A stretch of 64,000 bases of DNA. Source: an uncultured Bacteroidales bacterium (GTDB lineage: Bacteria; Bacteroidota; Bacteroidia; Bacteroidales; P3). The notes under the pieces are model-generated. The model was not told the origin of the DNA. It saw nothing but the letters and a program-made list of their open reading frames with translations, and made no database searches. The position numbers and the translations under genes are program-made. Below are positions 10,865-18,656 of this stretch, one piece after another (the first letter of the stretch is position 1; each line of letters opens with the position of its first letter). The DNA lies in the NCBI GenBank assembly GCA_900317125.1, contig ONFR01000002.1:62001-126000 (forward strand), given 5' to 3'.

Positions 10865-10920
10865 ATGTGTTAGTCCTTGGCGCATCAAAGAATCACGAAT
10901 TAACAAATTAACGAATTCAT
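10843..10920. repeat. Two short arrays with an 8-bp period at the HD gene / mpl junction
   Basis: At 10843-10872 the unit GTGAATGT is repeated about three times and encodes the C-terminal tail of the HD protein. At 10893-10920 the sequence reads as 8-bp units ATTAACAA / ATTAACGA / ATTCAT just before the next ATG. The first array is the reverse complement of an ACATTCAC-type unit. The same period and closely related units recur at 22650-22689 and 62305-62339. Confidence 0.7.
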
Positions 10921-10921
10921 T

Positions 10922-12298
10922 ATGAATGTACATTTTATAGCCATTGGCGGGAGTGCCATGCACAATCTGGCCATCGCCCTGCATCTGAAAGGGTATAACG
11001 TGACGGGTTCCGACGACGAGATTTTCGACCCTGCCAAGAGCCGTCTGCAGCGTTATGGCTTGTTACCAGCCAGTTATGGCTGGCATCCCGAGCGTATCAC
11101 CCCCGACCTCGACGCCATCGTGCTGGGGATGCATGCCCGCAAGGACAACCCCGAGTTGCTGCGTGCGCAAGAACTTGGTATCAAGATTTATAGCTACCCG
11201 GAATACCTCTACGAGCAGTCGAAGGACAAGACCCGCGTGGTGATTGGCGGCAGTCACGGCAAGACCACCACCACGGCGATGATTCTGCATGTGCTGCAGC
11301 ACTGCGGTGTGGAGGCTGACTATATGGTAGGTGCTCAGCTTGAGGGGTTTGAGGTGATGGTGCGCCTCAGCGAGACGGCAAAGGTGATGGTGCTGGAGGG
11401 CGACGAATACTTGACTTCGCCCATCGACCTCCGCCCTAAATTCCATCTGTACAGACCCCATGTGGCCATCATCACCGGCATAGAATGGGACCACATCAAT
11501 GTCTTCCCGACCTTCGAGATATACAAAGACCAGTTCGCTCAGTTCATAAACCTCATAGAACCAGGTGGTAGGCTCATTTATTGCAACAACGATCCCGAGG
11601 TGCGCGATGTGGCGTTGAAAAACCAGCGCGAGGACATCACCAAACAGCCCTACGATGTGCCCGACCATAAGGTTGTGAATGGCGTTACATGCTTGTTACC
11701 AGAGGCTTCGGTACCTGTTCCGCTGAAGATCTTCGGTCGGCACAATCTCCTTAACCTCACCGCTGCCCGTTGTGCCTGCAACGCTCTTGGAATCAGCGAT
11801 GAACAGTTCGACGAGGCTATCCAGTCCTTCGGTGGGGCCAGCAAGCGGCTGGAGTTGGTGAAAAAGACAGACGATTGCGCCGTGTATAAGGACTTCGCCC
11901 ATGCACCGTCGAAGCTGCGGGCAACCATTTCGGCCATGCGCGAACAGTATCCCAACCGCCGACTGGTGGCGTGCATGGAGCTGCACACCTTCAGCAGCCT
12001 TACAGCTGAATTTCTGAAGCAATATGCTGGTACCATGGACAATGCGGATGTCCCCTTTGTCTACTACAGTCAGCATGCACTGCAACTGAAGAAACTGCCT
12101 AACCTCGACCCCGAACAGGTGAAGGCCTCTTTTGCCAACGACAAGGTGCGGGTGTTCACCGACTCCAAACAAATGGTGGATGCAGTCATTCAAACATTCA
12201 AACAATCAGGCAATCAGGCAATGAATCTGCTCATGATGTCGAGCGGCAACTTCGACGGCATCGACTTCAAGCAGCTGGCCGACGAGTTGATTGATTGA
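10922..12298 (+). CDS. mpl: Mur ligase family protein, UDP-N-acetylmuramate:tripeptide ligase (Mpl) type
   Basis: This 458-aa protein has the three-domain Mur ligase layout. The N-terminal nucleotide-binding start is VHFIAIGGSAMHNLAIAL, the form seen in Bacteroidetes Mpl-type proteins rather than MurC. The ATP-binding loop GSHGKTTTT lies near residue 109. The EGDEYLTSP and EWDHINVFPT stretches of the central domain and the KDFAHAPSKLRATI region of the C-terminal domain follow. Mpl attaches recycled L-Ala-gamma-D-Glu-meso-DAP to UDP-MurNAc in the cytoplasm during peptidoglycan recycling. No other mur genes are nearby, which suits a recycling enzyme rather than the dcw cluster. MurC is the main alternative; the AMHNLA signature and genomic isolation favour Mpl. 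Confidence 0.85.
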   Translation: MNVHFIAIGGSAMHNLAIALHLKGYNVTGSDDEIFDPAKSRLQRYGLLPASYGWHPERITPDLDAIVLGMHARKDNPELLRAQELGIKIYSYPEYLYEQSKDKTRVVIGGSHGKTTTTAMILHVLQHCGVEADYMVGAQLEGFEVMVRLSETAKVMVLEGDEYLTSPIDLRPKFHLYRPHVAIITGIEWDHINVFPTFEIYKDQFAQFINLIEPGGRLIYCNNDPEVRDVALKNQREDITKQPYDVPDHKVVNGVTCLLPEASVPVPLKIFGRHNLLNLTAARCACNALGISDEQFDEAIQSFGGASKRLELVKKTDDCAVYKDFAHAPSKLRATISAMREQYPNRRLVACMELHTFSSLTAEFLKQYAGTMDNADVPFVYYSQHALQLKKLPNLDPEQVKASFANDKVRVFTDSKQMVDAVIQTFKQSGNQAMNLLMMSSGNFDGIDFKQLADELID

Positions 12299-12349
12299 GA
12301 AATAATATGTTTACAAATCATTTCATCCTTCACTTTTCACTTTAATGAT

Positions 12350-13153
12350 ATGACTAAATTTCAGATAGGGGACAAGGTTAAGTTCCTCAACAGTATCGGT
12401 GGCGGTGTCGTCACCAAGATAACGCCCGACTTCGTGTTTGTGCGTGACGACACAGGCTTTGATATTCCCATGCCGCCCAGTGAGTTAATCCGTATGGCCG
12501 ACCAAAAGGGCGTGGCCAAGGTGTTCAATCAGGATGTGCCGGGTGAGCTCTCTACGGTCGAAGAGGCTAAGCGGGCTGCGGAGGCGGAGCCGAAGGCCGC
12601 CGCCAAGGAAGCGGAGCTGAACCGCAAGCTGAAAGGTCGCGACCAGATGGGAGCAACCGCCTTTTCGGCGAAATTCACGGGCTCGGCTGATGACGATGAT
12701 GTTGACAAGTTGCGCGAGGAGAATGTGCGCCTGCGCTCACAGGTGGCCAACCTGCAGCATCAGGTGAAGACGCTGAAAGAAAGGCTGGCACAGGTCCAGT
12801 CGCACAATGCCCAAAAGCTTAATGATAATGTGCTGCTGCAATACATGACACGTCCTGGTGAAGCCGAGGTGGACCTGCATATCGAGGCGTTGACCGACCA
12901 TCCCGAGCGGCTCAGCGACATTGAGAAGCACGAGCTGCAGAAGCGTTTCTTCCGCACGTGCCTGAACCATGCGCTGCTCAACGGCTTCAAGAAAGTGGTG
13001 TTCATCCACGGCGTGGGTCGCGGGGTGCTGAAGACCGAAATCCACAACGAGCTGGACCTCTACGACAACGTCCAGTACGTCGACGCGCCCATGTCGCTCT
13101 ACGGTGCCGGAGCCACCGAAGTTTATATCAAATCCAAGAAACAAGAAAGGTAA
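12350..13153 (+). CDS. DUF2027 domain-containing Smr (MutS2 C-terminal-like) protein
   Basis: This 267-aa protein has three parts. Residues of about 1-75 form a small beta-rich domain (KFQIGDKVKFLNSIGGGVV...) typical of DUF2027. An Ala/Glu-rich linker runs to about residue 115, and a coiled coil follows at about 120-160 (DDDVDKLREENVRLRSQ). Residues of about 170-260 are an Smr domain, with VDLHIEAL at its start and the FIHGVGRGVLKTEI core holding the conserved HGxGxG-like loop. Smr domains bind or nick branched nucleic acids in MutS2-type proteins. The role of this stand-alone Bacteroidetes version is not established. It lies between mpl and ispG on the same strand, with 51 bp and 85 bp gaps. 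Confidence 0.87.
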   Translation: MTKFQIGDKVKFLNSIGGGVVTKITPDFVFVRDDTGFDIPMPPSELIRMADQKGVAKVFNQDVPGELSTVEEAKRAAEAEPKAAAKEAELNRKLKGRDQMGATAFSAKFTGSADDDDVDKLREENVRLRSQVANLQHQVKTLKERLAQVQSHNAQKLNDNVLLQYMTRPGEAEVDLHIEALTDHPERLSDIEKHELQKRFFRTCLNHALLNGFKKVVFIHGVGRGVLKTEIHNELDLYDNVQYVDAPMSLYGAGATEVYIKSKKQER

Positions 13154-13157
13154 AAAG

Positions 13158-13225
13158 ATTATCCAGAATACTCAGCTTATTCCGAATACTCCTCTGAATA
13201 CTCCGATTATTCCGATTACTCAGAA
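13158..13225. repeat. Degenerate tandem repeat (GAATACTCC/GATTATTCC units) before ispG
   Basis: About seven imperfect 9-12 bp units related to GAATACTCC and GATTATTCC fill most of the gap between the Smr gene and ispG. They are translatable in the ispG frame, which makes an apparent upstream extension, but they carry no conserved protein sequence. Confidence 0.6.
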
Positions 13226-13238
13226 AAATTTAAACCCC

Positions 13239-14381
13239 ATGAGCAGACAAATAACCATCGGCAACCTCACCCTAGGCGGTGGAGCCCCCATCCGAGTCCA
13301 GTCCATGACCAACACCGACACCATGGACACCCAAGCCACCGTCGAGCAGACCTTGCGCCTCGTTGAAGCAGGCTGCGAGCTGGTGCGCATCACCGCCCCC
13401 GATGTCAAGGCGGCGGAGAACCTCTATAACATCAAGAACGAGCTGGCGCGTCGCGGTTGCACCGTCCCGCTGGTGGCGGACATTCATTTCAACCCCCTCG
13501 CCGCCGAGACGGCTGCCAAGATTGTGGAGAAGGTGCGTGTCAATCCCGGCAACTACACCGACCGCAACACTGGCAAGACCCACTTCACCGAACAGGAGTA
13601 CGCCGACGAGCTGAAGCGGATAGGGGAGAAAATGTCGCGCCTCATCGAGATATGCAAGCAGCACCACACCGCTATGCGCATTGGCACCAACCACGGCTCC
13701 CTCAGCGAGCGCATCATGTCGCGCTACGGCAATACCCCCGAGGGCATGGCCCAGTCCGCCATCGAGTTTGCCCAAGTGTGCCGCGAGCAGGACTACCACC
13801 AGCTGGTCTTCTCCATGAAAGCTAGCAACGTGCAGGTGATGGTGCAGAGCACACGCCTTTTCGTAGAGAAGATGCACGCCCTCGGTATGGACTATCCCAT
13901 CCATCTTGGCGTCACCGAAGCGGGCGATGCGATGGAAGCGCGTTACAAGAGTGCCGCCGGCATCGGTGCACTGCTTATCGACGGCATTGGCGACACCATC
14001 CGGGTCTCCCTCACCGAAGACCCCGTCGAGGAGATTCCCGTGGCCTATGGCATCCTTCAGGCCGTTGGGGTGCGTATCAGCAAGTGTGAATACATCGCCT
14101 GCCCCTCCTGTGGCCGCACGCAGTACGACATCCAGCAAGCCCTGCAGCAGATCAAGGCGCGCACCCAGCACCTCAAGGGCGTCAAGATAGGCGTTATGGG
14201 CTGCATCGTCAACGGTCCCGGCGAGATGGCCGACGCCCACTACGGCTATGTAGGCCAAGGCGCGGGCAAGATAACCCTCTACAAAGGCAAACAGGTAGTC
14301 AAACGCGACATCCCCCAAGCCGCCGCCGTCGACGAACTCGTCAACCTCATCAAAGAAAACGGCGACTGGATAGAGCCGTAG
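13239..14381 (+). CDS. ispG: 4-hydroxy-3-methylbut-2-enyl diphosphate synthase (IspG/GcpE), short form
   Basis: IspG is the [4Fe-4S] reductase that converts methylerythritol cyclodiphosphate to HMBPP in the non-mevalonate isoprenoid pathway. The start is placed at 13239 (MSRQITIGN), where homology begins; upstream codons are repeat and overlap the previous gene. The product is 380 aa. The iron-sulfur ligands are visible as CPSC (Cys 288 and 291) and GCIVNGPGE (Cys 322). The TIM-barrel part (RIGTNHGSLSERIMSRYG, FSMKASN, HLGVTEAG) is of the plant/Chlamydia/Bacteroidetes type. Proteins of that type normally carry an extra domain of about 200 residues (A*) between SLTEDP and the Fe-S domain. Here the SLTEDPVEEI stretch runs straight into the Fe-S domain, so A* is absent. 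Both active-site halves appear intact. Confidence 0.92.
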   Translation: MSRQITIGNLTLGGGAPIRVQSMTNTDTMDTQATVEQTLRLVEAGCELVRITAPDVKAAENLYNIKNELARRGCTVPLVADIHFNPLAAETAAKIVEKVRVNPGNYTDRNTGKTHFTEQEYADELKRIGEKMSRLIEICKQHHTAMRIGTNHGSLSERIMSRYGNTPEGMAQSAIEFAQVCREQDYHQLVFSMKASNVQVMVQSTRLFVEKMHALGMDYPIHLGVTEAGDAMEARYKSAAGIGALLIDGIGDTIRVSLTEDPVEEIPVAYGILQAVGVRISKCEYIACPSCGRTQYDIQQALQQIKARTQHLKGVKIGVMGCIVNGPGEMADAHYGYVGQGAGKITLYKGKQVVKRDIPQAAAVDELVNLIKENGDWIEP

Positions 14382-14439
14382 TTAAAATGCGATTTAGGGG
14401 TTAAGCGAAATCTAACGAGTTCTCACATTTGTGTACTTT

Positions 14440-14540
14440 TTTCTTGTATATCAAATAAACTTTGTATCTTTGCATCGTGAATTGAGCAAAATTACTCAGT
14501 CTATTGAGTAAAATTACTCAATCCATTGAGTAAAATTTTG
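14440..14540 (+). promoter_or_regulatory. Orphan promoter followed by iterated palindromes
   Basis: TATCTTTGC at 14465-14473 is a perfect -7 element. Immediately downstream, units starting with TTGAG repeat at 14482, 14504 and 14526 (22-bp period). The unit at 14504-14521 is an 18-bp inverted repeat (TTGAGTAA arms around AA). Such a layout suggests operator sites over the transcription start. No plausible gene follows: the nearest ATGs open frames of only a few codons. This is probably the control region of a lost gene. Confidence 0.5.
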
Positions 14541-15446
14541 GAATGCTTTCTAGTACACTTGTTTCAAGAGTGTTACAGCTGTAAAAACGTTTTTTATAAC
14601 TGTGGCGGTGTGGAGTCTTGATGAAAACCTAGAAGCAAATATGTCAAAGAACTCTCGTGAATAGAGCCGCTGCTGCGCCCTCTGTTTGGCGGCCCTTTTC
14701 CTCCTGCCCGACATGTCCCAAACGCCGTTTCCGGAAGTGGCGTCTGAGTGGAGTTAGGGTGGAGTTAGGGTGGAGGCAGAGCGAAGTTGGAGCTGGGCAA
14801 TCTCGCTTCCTCTGCCGTGCCAAAGTAACGTCGTTAAGGGTAAGACCTACAGGACTTTCATCGTGGTGCGCCGCGACTCAATCACGATGCAAAGATACAA
14901 CCATCCCATTGCGGTCTACGAATCCTCCACCCTCAAAAAATGTTAAAATATCCAACAAGACAGGCATATTGGCCTTTATTCAACTGAATCTCAATGATGT
15001 TGTGGAAGTATAGAGCGGAGCCGTTCACCTTCAAGCAATGCCAAGATTCAACGACTAGCAACATATCAACATCCAACATATCAACATCCAACTTATCAAC
15101 ATCCAACATGAATGAATGGCAATTCGAGTTCAGGAAAACGCATCGACGTGACTCGTCAGTCGTCCACCGAGCGTTACACCGTTACAGCGTTACAGTACAA
15201 AATACACTTCCATCCACAAAAATGGCAAACTCTCAGACAAAGGTAATATCCTGCCAATGTTCTTATTCTATGGATGTTATGGCCTAACCACCAATCGGTC
15301 ATCGGGATAAACTCACTCGGAATCTCCGAAGGGGAAATATCATATCTATCAACTTGGTATGCTATTAAGTGAAAGTCCCTCTGGGTTAATGTCGTATGAT
15401 TACCAACCAATCACTCAGTTTTCACTTTTCTAATAACCGATTTGGA
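14541..15446. other. Non-coding, apparently decayed DNA
   Basis: No gene is supported in this stretch of about 900 bp. It contains GGAGTTAGGGT tandem copies near 14750-14772, a minus-strand -7 element (TATCTTTGC, 14897-14889) with only a few codons after it, and a 15-bp repeat described separately. A 78-codon minus-strand frame at 15174-15410 reads like protein in places (IPSEFIPMTDWW). It has no start signal and I could not place it, so it may be another remnant. Confidence 0.5.
15063..15107. repeat. 15-bp tandem repeat, three copies
   Basis: The unit ATATCAACATCCAAC occurs three times in direct succession, with one mismatch in the third copy, directly before an ATG at 15108. The frame after that ATG is not recognisable as a protein family. 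Confidence 0.85.
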
Positions 15447-15602
15447 TTAAATCATAGGAACGATTAGTTCCGAATGTGGGTCGAGTTGATGGCGCTTCCA
15501 GTTCACTGTGGCGAGTTCTTTCGAGGCGTTGGCATAGCAGTACTCGCACTGATGCGGACAAGTGTTGTACTGCCCGATGTCCTTTGTCTGGCATCCAAAC
15601 AT
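15447..15602 (-). pseudogene. C-terminal remnant of a DUF1848 (radical-SAM-like) gene
   Basis: The minus strand encodes a 51-codon tail with GCQTKDIGQYNTCPHQCEYC followed by YANAS and WKRH. This closely resembles the Cys-rich C-terminus of DUF1848 proteins, where the pattern C-x-DIGxYxTCPHxCxYCYAN is conserved. An in-frame stop (near 15620) lies just upstream of the match, and no longer N-terminal part is present in any frame. The natural stop is retained at 15447. I infer deletion of most of the gene. The neighbouring operon starts only 70 bp away, so the remnant probably marks a rearrangement boundary. Confidence 0.7.
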
Positions 15603-15671
15603 ATCTCTTTGTACAGGCGCACTATTGTCTCAACGAACTGATCCTTTCAGCTCTTTCTTTGTGGGCAAATG

Positions 15672-16130
15672 TTATCTTATAGGTGTAAAGTAAATAAACA
15701 CCATCCGCCCGTTTTCAATGTCAAAGTTGGTCAGAAGTTCAAGGCTTTTTACAAAGCCTACTGATTTCTCATTAATAGTCTCTATCATTTCGGTATCGCC
15801 AGTGCCATCACTCTTTTCTGAGGTTCGGATAATAAGGTCGCTAGTGATGCTGCTGCCATTGAAGAAACGGCTTGCTTGTGACATTGCTTTTACCCCTGCC
15901 ACACGGAACATGACGCTTTCGTTGGTGTATTTTGCCTTTTCAAGAGTCAGTACCGAGATAAGATACTGCTGCTCGTAGTCGTCTACAGCTCGCACTCCTT
16001 CAAATGGGGCATTCTCGTACATTCGCACAAGAAAGTTGGTTAAGGCTGTTTTCTCTGTATTATAGCCTTGAGCCATCGTGCTTATGGAGACTGCGCAAAT
16101 AGTAATGACAATAAACAATTTCTTTACCAT
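15672..16130 (-). CDS. Small exported protein of unknown function, last gene of five-gene operon
   Basis: This 152-aa product has a clear signal peptide (KKLFIVITICAVSISTMAQG) and no lipobox, so it is probably periplasmic or outer-membrane associated. The mature part is mixed alpha/beta with no motif I recognise. It includes a stretch with alternating hydrophobic residues (QQYLISVLTLEKAKY) that may form a beta-sheet core. Its start overlaps the end of the preceding gene by 7 bp, so the two are probably translationally coupled. Its role presumably follows from that of the operon. Confidence 0.75.
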   Translation of the reverse strand: MVKKLFIVITICAVSISTMAQGYNTEKTALTNFLVRMYENAPFEGVRAVDDYEQQYLISVLTLEKAKYTNESVMFRVAGVKAMSQASRFFNGSSITSDLIIRTSEKSDGTGDTEMIETINEKSVGFVKSLELLTNFDIENGRMVFIYFTPIR

Positions 16131-17089
16131 GATATGAAGTTGTTGTATGAGATAGTTCTAGGTTGATTGTTGGCGTATGCCAGGCCTATCTCTCGCGCGG
16201 CATCTATCAGTTTATGCTGTGTTTTGATGTGATCATTGTACTGTTTTAAGGCAAACTCCCATTCCTGTTTACGCCGTTCTCCTGCCATGGCTTCGATGTT
16301 ACGCAGGTGGGTGTTGATTTCACCAATAAGACTATTGGCATCCTTCTGCGCTTTCGATTGGGGTGCAATAGTGGCAAGAATTGCCAACGACTCTTTTGCT
16401 GCTGAATAGTCTCTTGTTACCAACCATTTGTTTCTTGCTTGCTGGACTAATATGGCTCCATCCATATTAATCTTTTCTTGATACATATCCATCGCTTTAG
16501 TCAAACACTGCTCATAGCACTCTTTGCACACTTTTGGAACTGCCATTAATTTGGCGATAGCGGCATCATATTTTTGCTGCTGTGCAAGAGTATTGGCTTC
16601 TGTGAGGATAAACTGGCAATTGTTGGAGTAGTATTCAGCAATCTTTCGTTCTGCATTTTCTACAAAGACTTTCAATTGGGGATTGGATGTCTTGATTTGA
16701 TTGAAAGCCTTTATCATACTTTGCGCTTCGCTTTGCCCAATGCCAGCCACATTGAGCGCGACAGATTCATACACCTTGTTGTCTATCACATCACCAATAA
16801 ACAGTGTTACCTCTATTTTCTGAGAGACTTTCACTGGTGTAGTAGGTGTCACATCCTTGCTTGTGATATTTACTTTGGCTGTCATTATAAAGCGGTCGGT
16901 TAAACCATTGGAGGCTAATCCATATTGTGAAGCAACCTGCTGCATCTTGGTCTCTAATGCCGTCCGAGCTTCTTCTGGTACGTTGGGCATCTGTGGCACT
17001 ACTACATTGATGGCAATTTGCCCATAGTTCTGAGCCATTGCTGTGGCTGCCAGTAGCAAGGCGACAATTACTATTACTTTCTTTTTCAT
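16124..17089 (-). CDS. Exported protein with beta-rich N-terminus and TPR-like helical C-terminus
   Basis: This 321-aa product starts with a signal peptide (KKVIVIVALLLAATAMAQ). Residues of about 20-140 look like a beta-rich domain (TAKVNITSKD, KIEVTLFIGDVI). From about 150 onward the sequence is helical and shaped like tetratricopeptide repeats, for example AEANTLAQQQKYDAAIAKL-type segments and DYSAAKESLAILA. A CKECYEQC cluster of closely spaced cysteines lies near residue 190. The C-terminal AREIGLAYANNQP is reminiscent of uncharacterised Bacteroidetes proteins found beside LPP20-like lipoproteins. It sits 12 bp downstream of the DUF6175-like gene and overlaps the next gene. A scaffold role in the envelope is an inference. 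Confidence 0.72.
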   Translation of the reverse strand: MKKKVIVIVALLLAATAMAQNYGQIAINVVVPQMPNVPEEARTALETKMQQVASQYGLASNGLTDRFIMTAKVNITSKDVTPTTPVKVSQKIEVTLFIGDVIDNKVYESVALNVAGIGQSEAQSMIKAFNQIKTSNPQLKVFVENAERKIAEYYSNNCQFILTEANTLAQQQKYDAAIAKLMAVPKVCKECYEQCLTKAMDMYQEKINMDGAILVQQARNKWLVTRDYSAAKESLAILATIAPQSKAQKDANSLIGEINTHLRNIEAMAGERRKQEWEFALKQYNDHIKTQHKLIDAAREIGLAYANNQPRTISYNNFISW

Positions 17090-17101
17090 AGAGTCTCCTT
17101 A

Positions 17102-18046
17102 TTATTCTCCGAGTATCAATAATGCTTCGCCCAATCCCCTTACAATCACCTTGGCGGTAATGTTGTAAGGCTCCTTGGCAAGATGTTTGCGCAATTGTGT
17201 GGCAAAAGCACGAGCATCCATAGCGTTGTTTCTTTCGTCATAGAAAGGAATGCGTACCTGCTCAAACTGCAAGAAATTCTCCGTGCCGTCGCTGAGGTTG
17301 AACACGCCATCCACTGTATGTTCGCGCATCCATTGTTGTATGCAGTCGGTCAATTCTTCACCATTATACTCCTCTTCCAGGTCTTTATCCCAGCTGTCCC
17401 AGCAACGCACGGTGAGAACAATCTCGCGGCCATGCTTCTTTAGGTCGCGGAAATAGTTGTCCATCTGCTTGTCGAAAGCCTTGATATGTGTGCCTATTGC
17501 GCATTCCAGCAACTCAGGTGTGGAAAGATTCGAAGGCTCGCAGGTGCCTGTGGCTGTAGCGATGCGCTTGCTGGTGTAGCTGTCGAATGCCTCTAACGTA
17601 AAGGTGATGATTCGTCCTGTGGTTTCCTTGCGGATTACCCAATCAACATTGATGATGATATCGCTCTTAGTGCGTCGCTTCAATTGGTCAAGTGGACTTT
17701 CCGATATTGAGGCTCCGCTGCTTTTGCTTGTTGTTACGTTGTCCTCTGCCTGACGTGTACTGATAGCTTTAAGTTCCTGCTCACAATCTTTAAGACTATA
17801 ACCCATATCGGTTAGCAGTTGCCCTACTTTGGCAATGACGGGTTTGATTTCAATATCTTCTTGGAATGCCCGTTGGTAGTCTGGCACCCGAACCTTTGTT
17901 CCTTGGTTATTATACGTGGTGGTGAAATATCGCTGTGTGCACCAGTTGTCGCTGGGCACAATCATTAATGTTGGTTTTTTCTCTTGTGCTTGTGCAGTAC
18001 CCGACAGTATTGCGACAAGCAGAAATAATAAATGTTTGGTTCTCAT
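17102..18046 (-). CDS. Exported DUF6175-like protein
   Basis: This 314-aa protein has a signal peptide (LLFLLVAILSGTAQAQ). The mature N-terminus KPTLMIVPSDNWCTQRYF and the following helix (PVIAKVGQLLTDMGYSLKDC) match my memory of the uncharacterised DUF6175 family. The centre (SDIIINVDWVI, ITFTLEAFDSYTSKRIAT) resembles the beta-alpha fold of lipoproteins that assist outer-membrane assembly, such as the CsgG and LpoB groups, but this likeness is weak. It is third in the operon, 39 bp after the membrane-protein gene and 12 bp before the TPR-like gene. The family name is from memory; the function is unknown. Confidence 0.68.
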   Translation of the reverse strand: MRTKHLLFLLVAILSGTAQAQEKKPTLMIVPSDNWCTQRYFTTTYNNQGTKVRVPDYQRAFQEDIEIKPVIAKVGQLLTDMGYSLKDCEQELKAISTRQAEDNVTTSKSSGASISESPLDQLKRRTKSDIIINVDWVIRKETTGRIITFTLEAFDSYTSKRIATATGTCEPSNLSTPELLECAIGTHIKAFDKQMDNYFRDLKKHGREIVLTVRCWDSWDKDLEEEYNGEELTDCIQQWMREHTVDGVFNLSDGTENFLQFEQVRIPFYDERNNAMDARAFATQLRKHLAKEPYNITAKVIVRGLGEALLILGE

Positions 18047-18085
18047 ATTGAACTTGAATTATTCGATTTCGTTTGCTTTGGAGTT

Positions 18086-18652
18086 CTATTGTTGAATATT
18101 ATTGTCTCCTTCCCATACAAGACTAAAAATCTTTTTTTGTGTAAAAATCCATGCAAATACTGCAGTTACAGACAAAACAAGTAATAAGATGACCAGGTTA
18201 CAATGCCATGATTCGTTTTTATAGCAGCAACAGACTTTACCAATAGAGATTAGCATCAACACTAAGCTATTACGAAGGAATGCCTCCTGAGCTTCGAGAA
18301 TAGGTATATTCATCAAGCAGTTAGCTTGAGTAATTTTGTAGTATGCTTCACAGTAATCTTTTTTGCTTATTTTCCGAGGTGTTTTCTTCTTTGCTTCATT
18401 GAGTTTGTTGTTTTCTTCTTCCCAAGAGTGCTGTAGCATACATGGTTCCCACATTTTTTTTGACCAATTAAACATTTGTTCAATAATCCTATGATATATC
18501 ATTCCCAAGGGATAACTGAGGATAATGATGAAAGCACACTCTAAAGGTATGTCAGGATTAAGCCCACAGAAGCCAATGATCCATAGTATGACAAATCCTG
18601 GCACTATCATGGTAAGGAGGTCATACAAACTAATTTGTGACGGTATGTTCAT
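18086..18652 (-). CDS. Small membrane protein of unknown function
   Basis: This 188-aa product has no signal peptide but several hydrophobic segments. There are two near the N-terminus (about 10-30, LLTMIVPGFVILWIIGF, and about 35-55, CAFIIILSYPLGMIY). Two more lie near the C-terminus (about 130-145 and 152-172, LVILLLVLSVTAVFAWIF). A charged, probably cytoplasmic stretch rich in Lys and Glu sits between. It is the only integral inner-membrane protein of this operon, so it may anchor the exported products or pass a signal. The gap to the upstream gene is only 4 bp. It is more AT-rich than flanking housekeeping genes. I do not recognise a family. Confidence 0.72.
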   Translation of the reverse strand: MNIPSQISLYDLLTMIVPGFVILWIIGFCGLNPDIPLECAFIIILSYPLGMIYHRIIEQMFNWSKKMWEPCMLQHSWEEENNKLNEAKKKTPRKISKKDYCEAYYKITQANCLMNIPILEAQEAFLRNSLVLMLISIGKVCCCYKNESWHCNLVILLLVLSVTAVFAWIFTQKKIFSLVWEGDNNIQQ

Positions 18653-18656
18653 GATA

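Noticed and set aside
13104..13238. N-terminal extension of ispG
   Set aside because: It overlaps the Smr gene and consists of repeat-encoded residues; homology begins at 13239.
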